NCBI RefSeq assembly: GCF_000165835.1
Contig: NC_014640.1
Location: forward strand, 2,108,001-2,172,000
DNA length: 64,000 nucleotides
Direction: 5' to 3'
Source: Achromobacter xylosoxidans A8
GTDB lineage: Bacteria > Pseudomonadota > Gammaproteobacteria > Burkholderiales > Burkholderiaceae_B
A program made the position numbers and the translations under genes. Shown here one piece after another: positions 17,110 through 26,290 of this stretch. The notes under the pieces were generated by a model. That model did no database searches, had not been told where the DNA came from, and saw only the letters and a program-made list of their open reading frames with translations. Within the stretch, counting starts at the first letter, position 1; each line of letters opens with the position of its first letter.

Positions 17110-19062
17110 TCAGTCCAGCGGCAGCGTCGCCCCAGCTTGCAGGCGCGGGTCCGGCAGGCCGGGTTTGCCGGCGTCGACGCGGCCGGCCAGCCTGCGGCAG
17201 AAGGCCGGCATGGCGGGCGCGCTGATCTCCAGGTCGTACCACCCCTGGCAACCGCCATAGGCGAGTTCCAGCGCGCCGTCCGCCTGCACGTGCGCCATGG
17301 CGCACCAGCCGTCGCCGATGCGCGACTCCACTTTCACCGGCTGCGGCGCCTCGCCGCGATTGACGAGACGCAGGCTCAGGCCAGTCGCCGTCGGCGTGAC
17401 TTGCGCCTCCAGTGCGCCGGCATCGCGCGCATCGCCGCGGAACTGCCGGTGCAGGCCGTCGGGACCCAACAGCCACAAGTCATATGCGCCGCCATCGTGC
17501 AGGCGCCAGCCGTCGTCCAGCCGCGCGCCTGCGCCCACGGTATAGCGGCGCGGGGCAAGTTCCAGCGCGCGGCGGTCGTAGACATGCAGCACCGCGCCCG
17601 CGGCGCCGGGGTTGCGCAGGGTCAACCGGTAGTGTCCGCCGTCGGCGGCCATCCTGCCCTGGATCTCCAGCGCATAGGGCAGGGCGCAGGCCCGCCGCGG
17701 GCCTGAAGGGGCCGCGATATGGTCCCCGGCGAAATCGAAGGCCGAGGTCAGGTCGCCGGCGATCTCGCGCCGCCAGGCGCTGATATTGGGTTCGAGCACG
17801 CCGAAGCGCGCCTCCAGGAAGCGGATCACCGAGGTGTGGTCGAACACCTGGGAATTGACCCAGCCGCCGCGGCTCCAGGGCGAGACCGCCAGCATCGGCA
17901 CGCGCGGCCCCAGGCCGAATCCGCGGCCGTGCAGGCCGGCGGGGTCGTCCGGCGTGGCGGCGCTGGGCCCGTGGCGCGCGTCATGGTATTCGCCATCCAG
18001 TTCGACCGTGGACAGGCCGCCCGACAGGCCGTCGGCTGCGCGGGCCGGCGGCGCGGGCGGCGGCATGTGGTCGAAGAAGCAGTCGTTCTCGTCGTAGGTG
18101 ACGAAGAACACGCAGCGGCTCCAGACCTCCGGATTGCGGGTCAGGATGTCCAGCACGCGCTCCGTGTAGGCGCCGCCCCGGGCCGGCGACGAGACCTCGG
18201 GGTGTTCGGAATCGGCCGTGGGCGCAATGATCCACGACACCTGCGGCAGCGTGCCGTCGGCGATATCGCGGGCCAGTTGGTCCAGCGTGCAAGTGGACAG
18301 GCCGCGGTCGCGCAAGGGGGCGTCGGCGGCTGCGCCCGCATGCTGGCGCCGGTATTGCCGGAAGCCGGCCAGCGGGTTGTCGTGGTAGTTGTCCGCCATG
18401 TCCTGGTAGATGCGCCAATCCACGCCGGCGTCCTGCAGGCGCTCGGGATAGGTGGTCCAGGCGTAGCCTTCGCTGGCGGGGCCCGGGCGGTCAAACGTGT
18501 TGACCAGCGCCGGTCCTCCGGCCAGGCCTTGCGGATCATTGGTGCCGGTCCAGAGGAACAGGCGGTTGGGATTGGTGCCGGCGTGGATCGAGCAATGATA
18601 GGCGTCGCACAGGGTGAAGGCGTTTGCCAGCGCGGTCTGGAACGGCACCTCCGCGCTGCGATAGGCGCCCATGCCCAGCCGGCTCTTGGCGGGCAGCCAT
18701 TGATCCATGCGGCCGTCGTTCCAGGCGCGCTGCGCGTCGTCCCAGGTATGCGGCGTGATGTAGCCCACCTGCGCATCGCTGGCGTATTCCGCCTGCAGGG
18801 CATAGGGCCGAACCCGTGTTGCGCCGTCCGCCTGCGTCAGTACATTGCCGGCCAGCGTGGGGGCGGGATGCGGATCCGCGAATCCGCGCACGCCGGGCAA
18901 GGTGCCGAAATAGTGGTCGAAGGACCGGTTTTCCTGCATCAGGATCACCACGTGCCGCACGTCCTGCAGCGTACCCGTGCGGCGGTCGGGCGCGATGCCT
19001 AGCGCGCGTTCGATGGGCGAGGAGGGGGCGGCGGACGGGGACAGGCGCGATTCTTCTTTCAT
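17110..19062 (-). CDS. Phosphocholine-type phospholipase C, apparently without signal peptide
   Basis: Phosphoesterase-family enzyme of 650 residues resembling bacterial phosphocholine-hydrolysing PLCs, which cleave phosphatidylcholine or sphingomyelin. Visible motifs are HVVILMQENRSFDHYFGTLPGVRGF near residue 40, a conserved His/Asn/Asp region (CDAYHCSIHAGTNPNR), FFVTYDENDCFFDHMPPP, and two C-terminal DUF756-like repeats. Known relatives begin with a Tat (twin-Arg) signal. Here the ATG at 19062 is followed directly by a polar stretch, and an in-frame TAA lies 12 codons upstream, so no signal peptide can be encoded. Either the protein stays inside the cell or the export signal has been lost. 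Confidence 0.85.
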   Translation of the reverse strand: MKEESRLSPSAAPSSPIERALGIAPDRRTGTLQDVRHVVILMQENRSFDHYFGTLPGVRGFADPHPAPTLAGNVLTQADGATRVRPYALQAEYASDAQVGYITPHTWDDAQRAWNDGRMDQWLPAKSRLGMGAYRSAEVPFQTALANAFTLCDAYHCSIHAGTNPNRLFLWTGTNDPQGLAGGPALVNTFDRPGPASEGYAWTTYPERLQDAGVDWRIYQDMADNYHDNPLAGFRQYRRQHAGAAADAPLRDRGLSTCTLDQLARDIADGTLPQVSWIIAPTADSEHPEVSSPARGGAYTERVLDILTRNPEVWSRCVFFVTYDENDCFFDHMPPPAPPARAADGLSGGLSTVELDGEYHDARHGPSAATPDDPAGLHGRGFGLGPRVPMLAVSPWSRGGWVNSQVFDHTSVIRFLEARFGVLEPNISAWRREIAGDLTSAFDFAGDHIAAPSGPRRACALPYALEIQGRMAADGGHYRLTLRNPGAAGAVLHVYDRRALELAPRRYTVGAGARLDDGWRLHDGGAYDLWLLGPDGLHRQFRGDARDAGALEAQVTPTATGLSLRLVNRGEAPQPVKVESRIGDGWCAMAHVQADGALELAYGGCQGWYDLEISAPAMPAFCRRLAGRVDAGKPGLPDPRLQAGATLPLD

Positions 19063-19137
19063 GACAGCGATGATACGGCCAGCGATGCTTGAATCTTAAG
19101 GCCGGCTTGGCGGCGGGAGCCGGGGCCGGAAACGAAC

Positions 19138-19159
19138 AGCCCCTCGCGGGCGAGGGGCT
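19138..19159 (-). terminator. Terminator behind yggX
   Basis: A 10-bp inverted repeat (AGCCCCTCGC / GCGAGGGGCT) with a tight loop. On the minus strand it is followed by TGTTCGTTT, so it most likely ends the argA-yggX transcription unit. Confidence 0.65.
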
Positions 19160-19209
19160 GGATCGGGTCGGCCGCCGCTAGCGGCGACCGGCGGAAAAGC
19201 ACGGCCGGG

Positions 19210-19482
19210 TCAGGCCGAGGGCGGAACGTAGCCCTGCGCTTCGACGGTGCCGTCTTCGAACAGGAAGCGCTCCATCTGTTCTTTCAGATACTTGCGGGCG
19301 CGGGCGTCCGCCAGGTTCAGGCGGTTTTCATTGACCAGACGCGTCTGGATGCCCTTCCATTCTTCCCAAGCTTCCTTGGAAATGCTCTGCCAGATCTTGG
19401 TGCCGAGTTCGCCGGGATAGGGCGGAAAATCCAGCCCTTCGGCTTCACGCTTCAATTTCACACAGTTGACGATACGGGCCAT
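19210..19482 (-). CDS. yggX: YggX family Fe(2+)-trafficking / oxidative protection protein
   Basis: Small cytoplasmic protein (90 residues) of the YggX family, implicated in protecting Fe-S clusters and in iron trafficking. The start [18 protein letters not shown] with its conserved Cys and the middle [22 protein letters not shown] are diagnostic. Downstream of argA on the same strand, 96 bases away, and closed by a hairpin. Confidence 0.95.
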   Translation of the reverse strand: MARIVNCVKLKREAEGLDFPPYPGELGTKIWQSISKEAWEEWKGIQTRLVNENRLNLADARARKYLKEQMERFLFEDGTVEAQGYVPPSA

Positions 19483-19578
19483 GGTTCGCTGCCGGAAGAA
19501 ATGAGTAATCCTGCATTTTAACGGGCTTGGCGACCTGATGGCGCCAAGCCCCTGCGGACCCTGCGGGTAGCCTGGGTG

Positions 19579-20937
19579 TTACAGCTTCTTGATGAAGACC
19601 AGGCTGTTGCGCGAGCGGTTGTAGTTGTTCTGCTTTTCGCGCGGCAGGTCGGCGATGCCGCCTTGCACGAAACCGCGCTTCATGAACCAGTGCGAGGTCC
19701 GCGTGGTCAGCACGAACAGGCGCTTGGCGCCGGTGGCGCGCGCGCGCGACTCCATGTGGCGCAGCAGGATTTCGCCTTCGCCCGAGCCCTGCCATTCCGG
19801 ATGCACGATCAGGCAGGCCATTTCGGCCATCTGTTCTTCGGCAAAGGTATGCAGGGCCGCGCAGCCGTAGATGACGCCGTCGTGCTCCAGCACGGTGAAG
19901 TTTTCCACGTCGCGTTCGACCACGCTGCGCGGGCGCGGCACCAGGGTACCGTCCGCTTCCAGCGGTTCGATCAGGCTGAGGATGGCGCCCACGTCGTCGA
20001 TGGTGGCGGCGCGCAGGTCGTCCAGCGTGTCTTCCACCACCATGGTGCCCACGCCGTCGTGAGTGAAGATTTCCAGCAGCACGCTGCCGTCCAGCGCGAA
20101 CGGCAGCAGGTGGGCGCGGGCCACGCCGCGCTTGACCGCCAGCGAGGCGTATTGCAGGAAGGAATGGGTTTCCTCGTCGAGTTCGCCGCCGGCCAGCAGG
20201 GCGTCGGCATCGACCCGGGCCAGTTCGGTGTCCAGCGTGCCGTCGTCGTTCAGCACGCCCTGCGAGCTGGACAGGAAGATCAGTTTTTCAGCGCGCAACG
20301 CCACGGCGACGCTGGTGGCCAGGTCTTCCATGGCCAGGTTGAAGGCGTCGCCGGTAGGGGAGAAGCCCAGCGGCGACAGCAGCACCACGGACGAGCCCTT
20401 TTCGATGGCGAACTTGAGCGCGTCGATGTCGATCTTGCGCACCTGGCCGGTGTGCTTGTAGTCCACGCCGTCCAGCACGCCGGTGGGGCGGGCGGTGACG
20501 AAGTTGCCGGAGATCACGCGGATGTGGGCGTGCGACATGGGCGTGTTCGGCAACCCCTGGCTGAAGGCGGCCTCGATGTCCAGGCGGATTTCGCCGGCGG
20601 CCTCCTTGGCGCATTCCAGCGCCGCGGCGTCGGTGGGCGACAGGCCGCGGTCGAATTGCTGGGTGTAGCCCTTCAGGCGCAGCTGCTCGTTGACCTGCGG
20701 ACGGGAGCCATGCACCAGCACCAGGCGGATGCCCAGCGAGGACAGCAGCGACAGATCCTGCACCAGCGCGTTCAGCGCGCCGGCCTGCACCAGTTCACCG
20801 CCGAATGCCACCACGAATGTCTTGCCTCGGAACGCATGCACATAAGGCGCCACTTCTCGGAACCATCGGACGAACTGGGCGGCTGCGAATTCTGGGGCTT
20901 CGAGGGCGGAGACGGTGTCTGGTTCCAGGTCGGGCAT
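19579..20937 (-). CDS. argA: Amino-acid N-acetyltransferase (N-acetylglutamate synthase)
   Basis: First enzyme of arginine synthesis, acetylating glutamate from acetyl-CoA. About 452 residues in the classical two-domain order: an N-terminal amino-acid-kinase-like domain (HAFRGKTFVVAFGGELV, LVLVHGSRPQV) that carries arginine feedback, then a C-terminal GNAT domain (about residues 300-452, with CLIVHPEWQGSGEGEILL). The start at 20937 fits the family N-terminus. The same frame stays open for nearly 4 kb further upstream, opposite hrpA, but that extension is low-complexity His/Gln/Arg sequence and not coding. Confidence 0.95.
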   Translation of the reverse strand: MPDLEPDTVSALEAPEFAAAQFVRWFREVAPYVHAFRGKTFVVAFGGELVQAGALNALVQDLSLLSSLGIRLVLVHGSRPQVNEQLRLKGYTQQFDRGLSPTDAAALECAKEAAGEIRLDIEAAFSQGLPNTPMSHAHIRVISGNFVTARPTGVLDGVDYKHTGQVRKIDIDALKFAIEKGSSVVLLSPLGFSPTGDAFNLAMEDLATSVAVALRAEKLIFLSSSQGVLNDDGTLDTELARVDADALLAGGELDEETHSFLQYASLAVKRGVARAHLLPFALDGSVLLEIFTHDGVGTMVVEDTLDDLRAATIDDVGAILSLIEPLEADGTLVPRPRSVVERDVENFTVLEHDGVIYGCAALHTFAEEQMAEMACLIVHPEWQGSGEGEILLRHMESRARATGAKRLFVLTTRTSHWFMKRGFVQGGIADLPREKQNNYNRSRNSLVFIKKL

Positions 20938-21153
20938 GATGGGCGGAAGGATTCCTGAGAGTCGGTCAAAACGCGGCGCAGTGCCGCGCCATGGCGCCGT
21001 CAGGCGACGGCGTGGCGAAATTATATGACCGTCGCGCCCCGGCGCAGGAGGAAAAGAGTGCCAATTTGGTGCCGGATTTTCCGGTTTGGCCCCGGCGCGC
21101 CGCCAGGGCGTCCGCGGAAATTTATAATGCCGGGCTAACCGGACAAATCGTAC

Positions 21154-24100
21154 ATGCCTGAATCCTCCAGCCCGCGTGCGCCCAAGAGCGCGGACGCGGC
21201 GGCCGCGGAAGCGCGGAATGCGCGCCGAGCGCCGCGTCCCGAGCGGCCCATCCCCGTGGTGACCTACCCCGAAGACCTGCCCGTCAGCGCGCGGCGCCAG
21301 GAGATCGCGCGCGCCATCGCTCGCCATCAGGTGGTGATCGTCAGCGGCGAGACCGGCTCGGGCAAGACCACCCAACTGCCCAAGATCTGCCTGGAACTGG
21401 GCCGCGGCCGCCAGAAGATGATCGGCCACACCCAGCCGCGCCGACTGGCCGCGACCTCGGTGGCCAAGCGCATCGCCGAAGAACTGAACACGCCCATGGG
21501 CGAGGTGGTGGGCTACCAGGTGCGCTTCAACGACCGCACCGGCCCCAACGCGTCCATCAAGCTGATGACGGACGGCATCCTGCTGGCCGAGTCGCAGCGC
21601 GATCCGCTCCTGCGCCGCTACGACACCATCATCATCGACGAGGCGCACGAACGCAGCCTGAACATCGATTTCCTGCTGGGCTACCTGAAGCAGCTGCTGC
21701 CGCGCCGCCCGGACCTGAAGATCATCATCACCTCGGCCACCATCGACGCCGAGCGCTTCGCGCGGCACTTCGCCGCGTCCGAGGACAAGCTGGCGCCCGT
21801 CATCGAGGTGTCCGGCCGCTTGTACCCGGTCGAGGTCCGCTACCGCCCCGTGCGCGAGGAACTGGCGGAAGACGAGGCCGCTCCGGCCAAGCCTGGCCGC
21901 GACCGCGAGCGCATGTCGGGCGACGAAGAGCGCGACCTGATCGACGCCATCGTCGACGCGGTGGACGAATGCGCGCGCCATGGCCCGGGCGATGTGCTGG
22001 TGTTCCTGCCGGGCGAACGCGAGATTCGCGAATCGGCCGAGGCGCTGCGCAAGCGCCATCCGGCCGGCACCGAAGTGCTGCCGCTGTACGCGCGCCTGTC
22101 GCAGGCCGAGCAGGAGCAGATCTTCCATCCACGCACCAATGCGCGGCGCATCGTGCTGGCCACCAACGTGGCGGAAACCTCGCTGACGGTGCCGGGCATC
22201 CGCTTCGTGGTCGACAGCGGGCTGGCGCGCATCAAGCGCTATTCCTGGCGCAACAAGGTCGAGCAGCTGCGCATCGAGCCGATCAGCCGCGCCTCGGCCA
22301 ACCAGCGCGCCGGCCGCTGCGGCCGGGTCGGCCCGGGCGTCTGCATCCGGCTCTACGACGAGCTGGACTTCAACAACCGCGCGCCGTTCACGGACCCGGA
22401 AGTGCTGCGCTCGTCGCTGGCCTCGGTCATCCTGCGGATGAAGTCGCTGAAGCTGGACGATATCGAGCAGTTCCCCTTCGTCGAGGCGCCTCCGGGCCGG
22501 GCGGTGGCCGACGGCTACCATCTGCTGCAGGAACTGGGTGCGATCGAGCTGGCGTCGGCTGCGGACGACGACGCCGACGCCTCCCGCACCGGCGCGTCCT
22601 TCGTGTTGACCCAGACGGGCCACGAACTGGCCAAGCTGCCGGTCGATCCGCGCATCGGCCGCATGATCCTGGCGGCGCGCGAGCACCAGTGCCTGTCCGA
22701 AATGCTGATCATCGCCTCGGCCCTGTCGGTGCAGGACGCGCGTGACCGGCCCATGCAGGAACGCGAGGCGGCCGAGGCGGCGCACGCCAAGTTCGCCGAC
22801 GACAAGTCCGAATTCATTTCCTTCCTGAAGCTGTGGCGCTGGTACGGCGAGCAGGTCCAGCACAAGGCCTCGCAGCGCAAGCTGGTGGCCTTGCTGCGCC
22901 AGAACTTCTTGTCGCCGATCCGGCTGCGCGAATGGCATGACGTGCATACCCAGCTGGCCGCCCTGGTGGGCGAGCAGGGCTGGCGGCTGAACCAGATCGA
23001 GGCCACCTACGAGCAGTTGCACATGGCGCTGCTGTCGGGCCTCTTGGGCAATATCGGCTTCAAGAGCGACGAAGGCGGCCACTACCAGGGCGCGCGCGAG
23101 ATCCGCTTCCATATCCATCCCGGCTCGCGGCTGGTGAAGAAGGCGGGGCGCTGGATCGTCGCGGCCGAACTGGTCGAAACCACGCGCCTGTACGCGCGCT
23201 GCGTGGCGCGGATCGATCCGGTGTGGCTGGAAAAGGTCGGCGCGCACCTGATCCGCAAGAACTGGTCCGACCCGCGCTGGGAAAAGAAGGCGGGGCAGGT
23301 GGTGGCCAACGAACGGGCCACGCTCTACGGGCTGACCATCTACACGGGCAGGCGGATCCACTACGGCCGGGTCAATCCGACCCACGCCCGCGAGCTGTTC
23401 ATCCGCCAGGCCCTGGTGCCTGGCGAGATCGACACGCGGCTGGCGTTCGTGGCGCACAACCGCAAGCTGATCGCGGGCATCGAGAAGCTGGAACACCAAA
23501 CCCGCCGCCCCGATATCCTGGTCGACGACGAGCTGATCCACGCCTTCTACGACCGCCAACTGCCGGCCGACATCTCGCAGACGGCCTCGCTGGAAAAGTG
23601 GGTGTCCGGGCTGGACAAGGCGGCCGCCGCCAAGCTGATGCTGACACGCGACGAGCTGATGCGGCACGAAGCTGCTGGCGTCACGACCGATGTCTTCCCC
23701 AAGAAGGTGGAATGGCAGGGCGTGTCGATGGCGCTGGACTACCACTTCGAACCGGGTTCGCCGCGCGATGGCGTGACCCTGTCGGTGCCGCTGTTCGCGC
23801 TCAACCAGATCGATCCGGCGCGCTGCGAATGGCTGGTGCCCGGCATGCTCAAGGAGAAGGTGCATCTGCTCCTGAAGTCGCTGCCGCAGAAGCTGCGCCG
23901 CCATTGCGTGCCGCTGCCGGACTATGCGGCGGGCTTCTACGAGCGCTGGTTCGAGCGCCAGGCCGATCCGCAGCAGGGGCTGGTGGACGCGATCATCGCC
24001 GATATGTGGGACCAGGTGCAGGTCCGCCCGGCGGCGGGCGATTTCAAGCTGGAGACTTTGCCGGCCCACCTGTTCATGAATTTCCGGGTGGTGGACGAGC

Positions 24101-25071
24101 ATGGCCGCATGCTGGCGGCCGGGCGCAACCTGGCGCAGCTGCGCGCCGAATTCGGCAAGCAGGCGCAGGCTACATTCCAGCAATTGGCGGCCAGCGACAC
24201 CCAGGTCGCCCAGGCGCTGGCGCATGAGAACCTGACCTCCTGGTCCTTCGGTCCCTTGCCGGAGATCATGGAGATCAAGCGGCGCGGGCAGTCGGTGATC
24301 GGCTATCCGGCGCTGGTGGACCGCGGCGCGCATTGCGACCTGGACGTGTTCGACGATCCCGACGAAGCGCGCAAGCATCATCGGGCGGGCTTGCTCAAGC
24401 TGTTCCGGCTGGGCTTGCGCGAGCAGGTCAAGTTCCTGGAAAAGAACCTCACCGACCTGACCAAGATCAGCATGCTCTACATGACGCTGGGGACGCAGGA
24501 AGAGCTGCGCGACCAGATCATCGATTGCGCGCTGGGGCAGGCTTGCCTGGCCGAACCCTGGCCGGTGAACGAGCAGCAGTTCGAGGCCCGACGGGCCGAG
24601 GGCAAGGGCCGGCTGGGCCTCCTGGCGCAGGAAGTGGCGCGGCTGGCGGGGGCGGTGCTGACGGAGTGGGCGGCGGTGCAGCGCAAGCTGCCGCAGGCCA
24701 AGCCGCATGCGTCGGCCTATGCGGACTTGCAGGCGCAGTTGGGGGCGCTGATGCCCAAGTGGTTCATCCGCGATACGCCTTATGCGCAGCTTGCGCATTT
24801 TCCGCGGTATCTGAAGGCGGTTCTGGCGCGTATCGACAAGCTGCGGGCGGATCCGGGCAGGGATGCCAAGCTGGTGGCGGAGATGGCGCCGTTGCTGACC
24901 CAGTATCAGCGGGCGCGGTCGGCGTTGAAGGGGGCGCCGGATCCGCGGCTGGATGAGTTCCGGTGGCTGCTGGAGGAGTTGCGGGTGGCGTTGTTTGCTC
25001 AGGAGTTGAGGACGCCTATGCCAGTTTCTGTTAAGCGGTTGATGAAAAGCTGGGAGTTGCTTAAGCGTTGA
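21154..25071 (+). CDS. hrpA: ATP-dependent RNA helicase HrpA
   Basis: DEAH-box RNA helicase of 1305 residues, normal for HrpA. It contains Walker A GETGSGKTTQLPK (about residue 65), DEAH in IIIDEAHERSLNIDF, SAT in ITSATIDAERF, and motif VI QRAGRCGRVGPG. A HA2/OB-fold region follows, then the long DUF3418 C-terminus typical of HrpA. In E. coli it is linked to mRNA processing and rescue of stalled ribosomes. A TATAAT at 21123-21128 is a plausible -10 box. The last about 200 codons use more G/T-ending synonyms than the rest. Confidence 0.95.
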   Translation: MPESSSPRAPKSADAAAAEARNARRAPRPERPIPVVTYPEDLPVSARRQEIARAIARHQVVIVSGETGSGKTTQLPKICLELGRGRQKMIGHTQPRRLAATSVAKRIAEELNTPMGEVVGYQVRFNDRTGPNASIKLMTDGILLAESQRDPLLRRYDTIIIDEAHERSLNIDFLLGYLKQLLPRRPDLKIIITSATIDAERFARHFAASEDKLAPVIEVSGRLYPVEVRYRPVREELAEDEAAPAKPGRDRERMSGDEERDLIDAIVDAVDECARHGPGDVLVFLPGEREIRESAEALRKRHPAGTEVLPLYARLSQAEQEQIFHPRTNARRIVLATNVAETSLTVPGIRFVVDSGLARIKRYSWRNKVEQLRIEPISRASANQRAGRCGRVGPGVCIRLYDELDFNNRAPFTDPEVLRSSLASVILRMKSLKLDDIEQFPFVEAPPGRAVADGYHLLQELGAIELASAADDDADASRTGASFVLTQTGHELAKLPVDPRIGRMILAAREHQCLSEMLIIASALSVQDARDRPMQEREAAEAAHAKFADDKSEFISFLKLWRWYGEQVQHKASQRKLVALLRQNFLSPIRLREWHDVHTQLAALVGEQGWRLNQIEATYEQLHMALLSGLLGNIGFKSDEGGHYQGAREIRFHIHPGSRLVKKAGRWIVAAELVETTRLYARCVARIDPVWLEKVGAHLIRKNWSDPRWEKKAGQVVANERATLYGLTIYTGRRIHYGRVNPTHARELFIRQALVPGEIDTRLAFVAHNRKLIAGIEKLEHQTRRPDILVDDELIHAFYDRQLPADISQTASLEKWVSGLDKAAAAKLMLTRDELMRHEAAGVTTDVFPKKVEWQGVSMALDYHFEPGSPRDGVTLSVPLFALNQIDPARCEWLVPGMLKEKVHLLLKSLPQKLRRHCVPLPDYAAGFYERWFERQADPQQGLVDAIIADMWDQVQVRPAAGDFKLETLPAHLFMNFRVVDEHGRMLAAGRNLAQLRAEFGKQAQATFQQLAASDTQVAQALAHENLTSWSFGPLPEIMEIKRRGQSVIGYPALVDRGAHCDLDVFDDPDEARKHHRAGLLKLFRLGLREQVKFLEKNLTDLTKISMLYMTLGTQEELRDQIIDCALGQACLAEPWPVNEQQFEARRAEGKGRLGLLAQEVARLAGAVLTEWAAVQRKLPQAKPHASAYADLQAQLGALMPKWFIRDTPYAQLAHFPRYLKAVLARIDKLRADPGRDAKLVAEMAPLLTQYQRARSALKGAPDPRLDEFRWLLEELRVALFAQELRTPMPVSVKRLMKSWELLKR

Positions 25072-25222
25072 TTGCTTTTGTGGTTTTCTTTATTGCTATT
25101 GTGGTTTGTTGTCGGGCGGGGGCTTCGTAGGCCACCCTTCGGCGCGGGCGGCGTGGCGGTGGACGCTCGCGCGATGTGGCTGGGCTGGGCGGAGGGGCGG
25201 AGACGCTGGAAGGAAGCGGAGC
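25072..25222. other. Non-coding stretch between hrpA and lpxO
   Basis: About 180 bases separate the convergent hrpA and lpxO genes. It starts T-rich, then becomes GC-rich. No gene or recognised RNA is visible except the hairpin at its right end. Confidence 0.5.
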
Positions 25223-25249
25223 GGCGCCCGGATTTTCCGGGCGCCTTTT
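25223..25249. terminator. Hairpin terminator between convergent hrpA and lpxO
   Basis: Perfect 10-bp stem (GGCGCCCGGA with TCCGGGCGCC) with a TTT loop, followed on the plus strand by TTTT. It is well formed for rightward hrpA transcripts. It sits directly against the lpxO stop, so it may serve leftward transcription also, though without a T run on that side. Confidence 0.75.
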
Positions 25250-25250
25250 C

Positions 25251-26150
25251 TTACAGGGCCAGGAAGCCCACGATGACCAGGGCGATCAGGCCGTACTTGG
25301 TGGCCTTGTAGGCCGTGCGGTTCCAGGCCTTGAAGGCCTTGCGCTTCTGGTCGATGACCCAGTGGGCGTGGGTCAGCTTGTTGATGGCACCGGTCTGGTC
25401 GCCGCCGTCGTTGGGCGAGCTGGCGGCGGACATGACGACGCGGCCGAACCAGCGGTTGAAGGCTTCCGCCCAGCGCCATTTCAGCGGACGCTCCACGTCG
25501 CAGAACAGGATGATGCGGTTCTCGTCGCTGTGGTTGTAGGCTTCGTGCACGTAGGTTTCGTCGAACACCACGCTTTCGCCGTCGCGCCAGCTGTAACGCT
25601 CGCCGTCGACGATGATGTGGCAGCGGTCATCGTTGGGAGTGACCAGGCCCAGGTGGTAGCGCAGGGATCCGGCAAACGGGTCGCGGTGCGGGTTCAATTG
25701 GCCACCGGGCGGCAGTTCGGCGAACATCGCGGCCTTGACCTTGGGCAGGGTCTTCAGGATGGCGACGGTCTTGGGGCAGAGTTCCTCGGCGGACGGGTGG
25801 CGGGCGTCGTACCACTTCAGGTAGAAGCGCTTCCAGCCGTACTTGAAGAAGGAGTTGAAGCCGATGTCGTTATGGGTGTCGGCGGCCTTGATGCGGCGCA
25901 GCTCGGCCATCTGCATGGCTTCCTCGCGGATCGTCTCCCAGTTGTCGTCCAGCACCTTGAGTTCGGCGATTTCGCTCGTGGTCAGGTAGGGCGTGGGCGG
26001 CACGCGCGATGCCAGCACCATGAAGGCGTTGATGGGGGCGAGCAGCACGGAGTGGTCGAGCAGTTGCCGGCCCAGCGGCAGCTTGACGCGGCCGCGGAAG
26101 TGCGCAAACAGGATGGCGCTTAGCCAGATCCCGGGAATTAGCCATTTCAT
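25251..26150 (-). CDS. lpxO: Lipid A hydroxylase, aspartyl/asparaginyl beta-hydroxylase family
   Basis: Fe(II)/2-oxoglutarate dioxygenase of 299 residues expected to 2-hydroxylate an acyl chain of lipid A. An N-terminal membrane helix (WLIPGIWLSAILFAHF) and a C-terminal one (YGLIALVIVGFLAL) anchor it. The catalytic part shows LNPHRDPFAGSLRYHLGL (HxD iron ligands), VVFDETYVHEAYNHSDENR (third His) and the family Arg. It diverges from dnaE and is 140 bases from it. Substrate specificity is inferred from the family and the LPS setting. Confidence 0.88.
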   Translation of the reverse strand: MKWLIPGIWLSAILFAHFRGRVKLPLGRQLLDHSVLLAPINAFMVLASRVPPTPYLTTSEIAELKVLDDNWETIREEAMQMAELRRIKAADTHNDIGFNSFFKYGWKRFYLKWYDARHPSAEELCPKTVAILKTLPKVKAAMFAELPPGGQLNPHRDPFAGSLRYHLGLVTPNDDRCHIIVDGERYSWRDGESVVFDETYVHEAYNHSDENRIILFCDVERPLKWRWAEAFNRWFGRVVMSAASSPNDGGDQTGAINKLTHAHWVIDQKRKAFKAWNRTAYKATKYGLIALVIVGFLAL

Positions 26151-26277
26151 AGGTGAATCTCGTGCGTAAATCTCATGTCAACAATGAAGGATGACGTGCA
26201 ACGCGTATTGTTACACAGCCGCCTGCGGTGTCTCTTGCGCAAGCGCAGAGGCCTCGGCTTGGACCGCGTTGACTAGG

Positions 26278-26283
26278 TACAAT
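26278..26283 (+). promoter_or_regulatory. Possible -10 box giving a leaderless dnaE mRNA
   Basis: TACAAT ends seven bases before the dnaE ATG at 26291, so transcription from it would start at or next to the start codon. No clear -35 box is seen at the usual distance, and no ribosome site lies before the ATG. Confidence 0.35.
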
Positions 26284-26290
26284 TCCCTTT

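Noticed and set aside
20938..24798. Very long leftward open frame upstream of argA, opposite hrpA
   Set aside because: Sequence is low-complexity His/Gln/Arg/Leu, a shadow of the strongly coded hrpA on the other strand; argA has a proper start at 20937.
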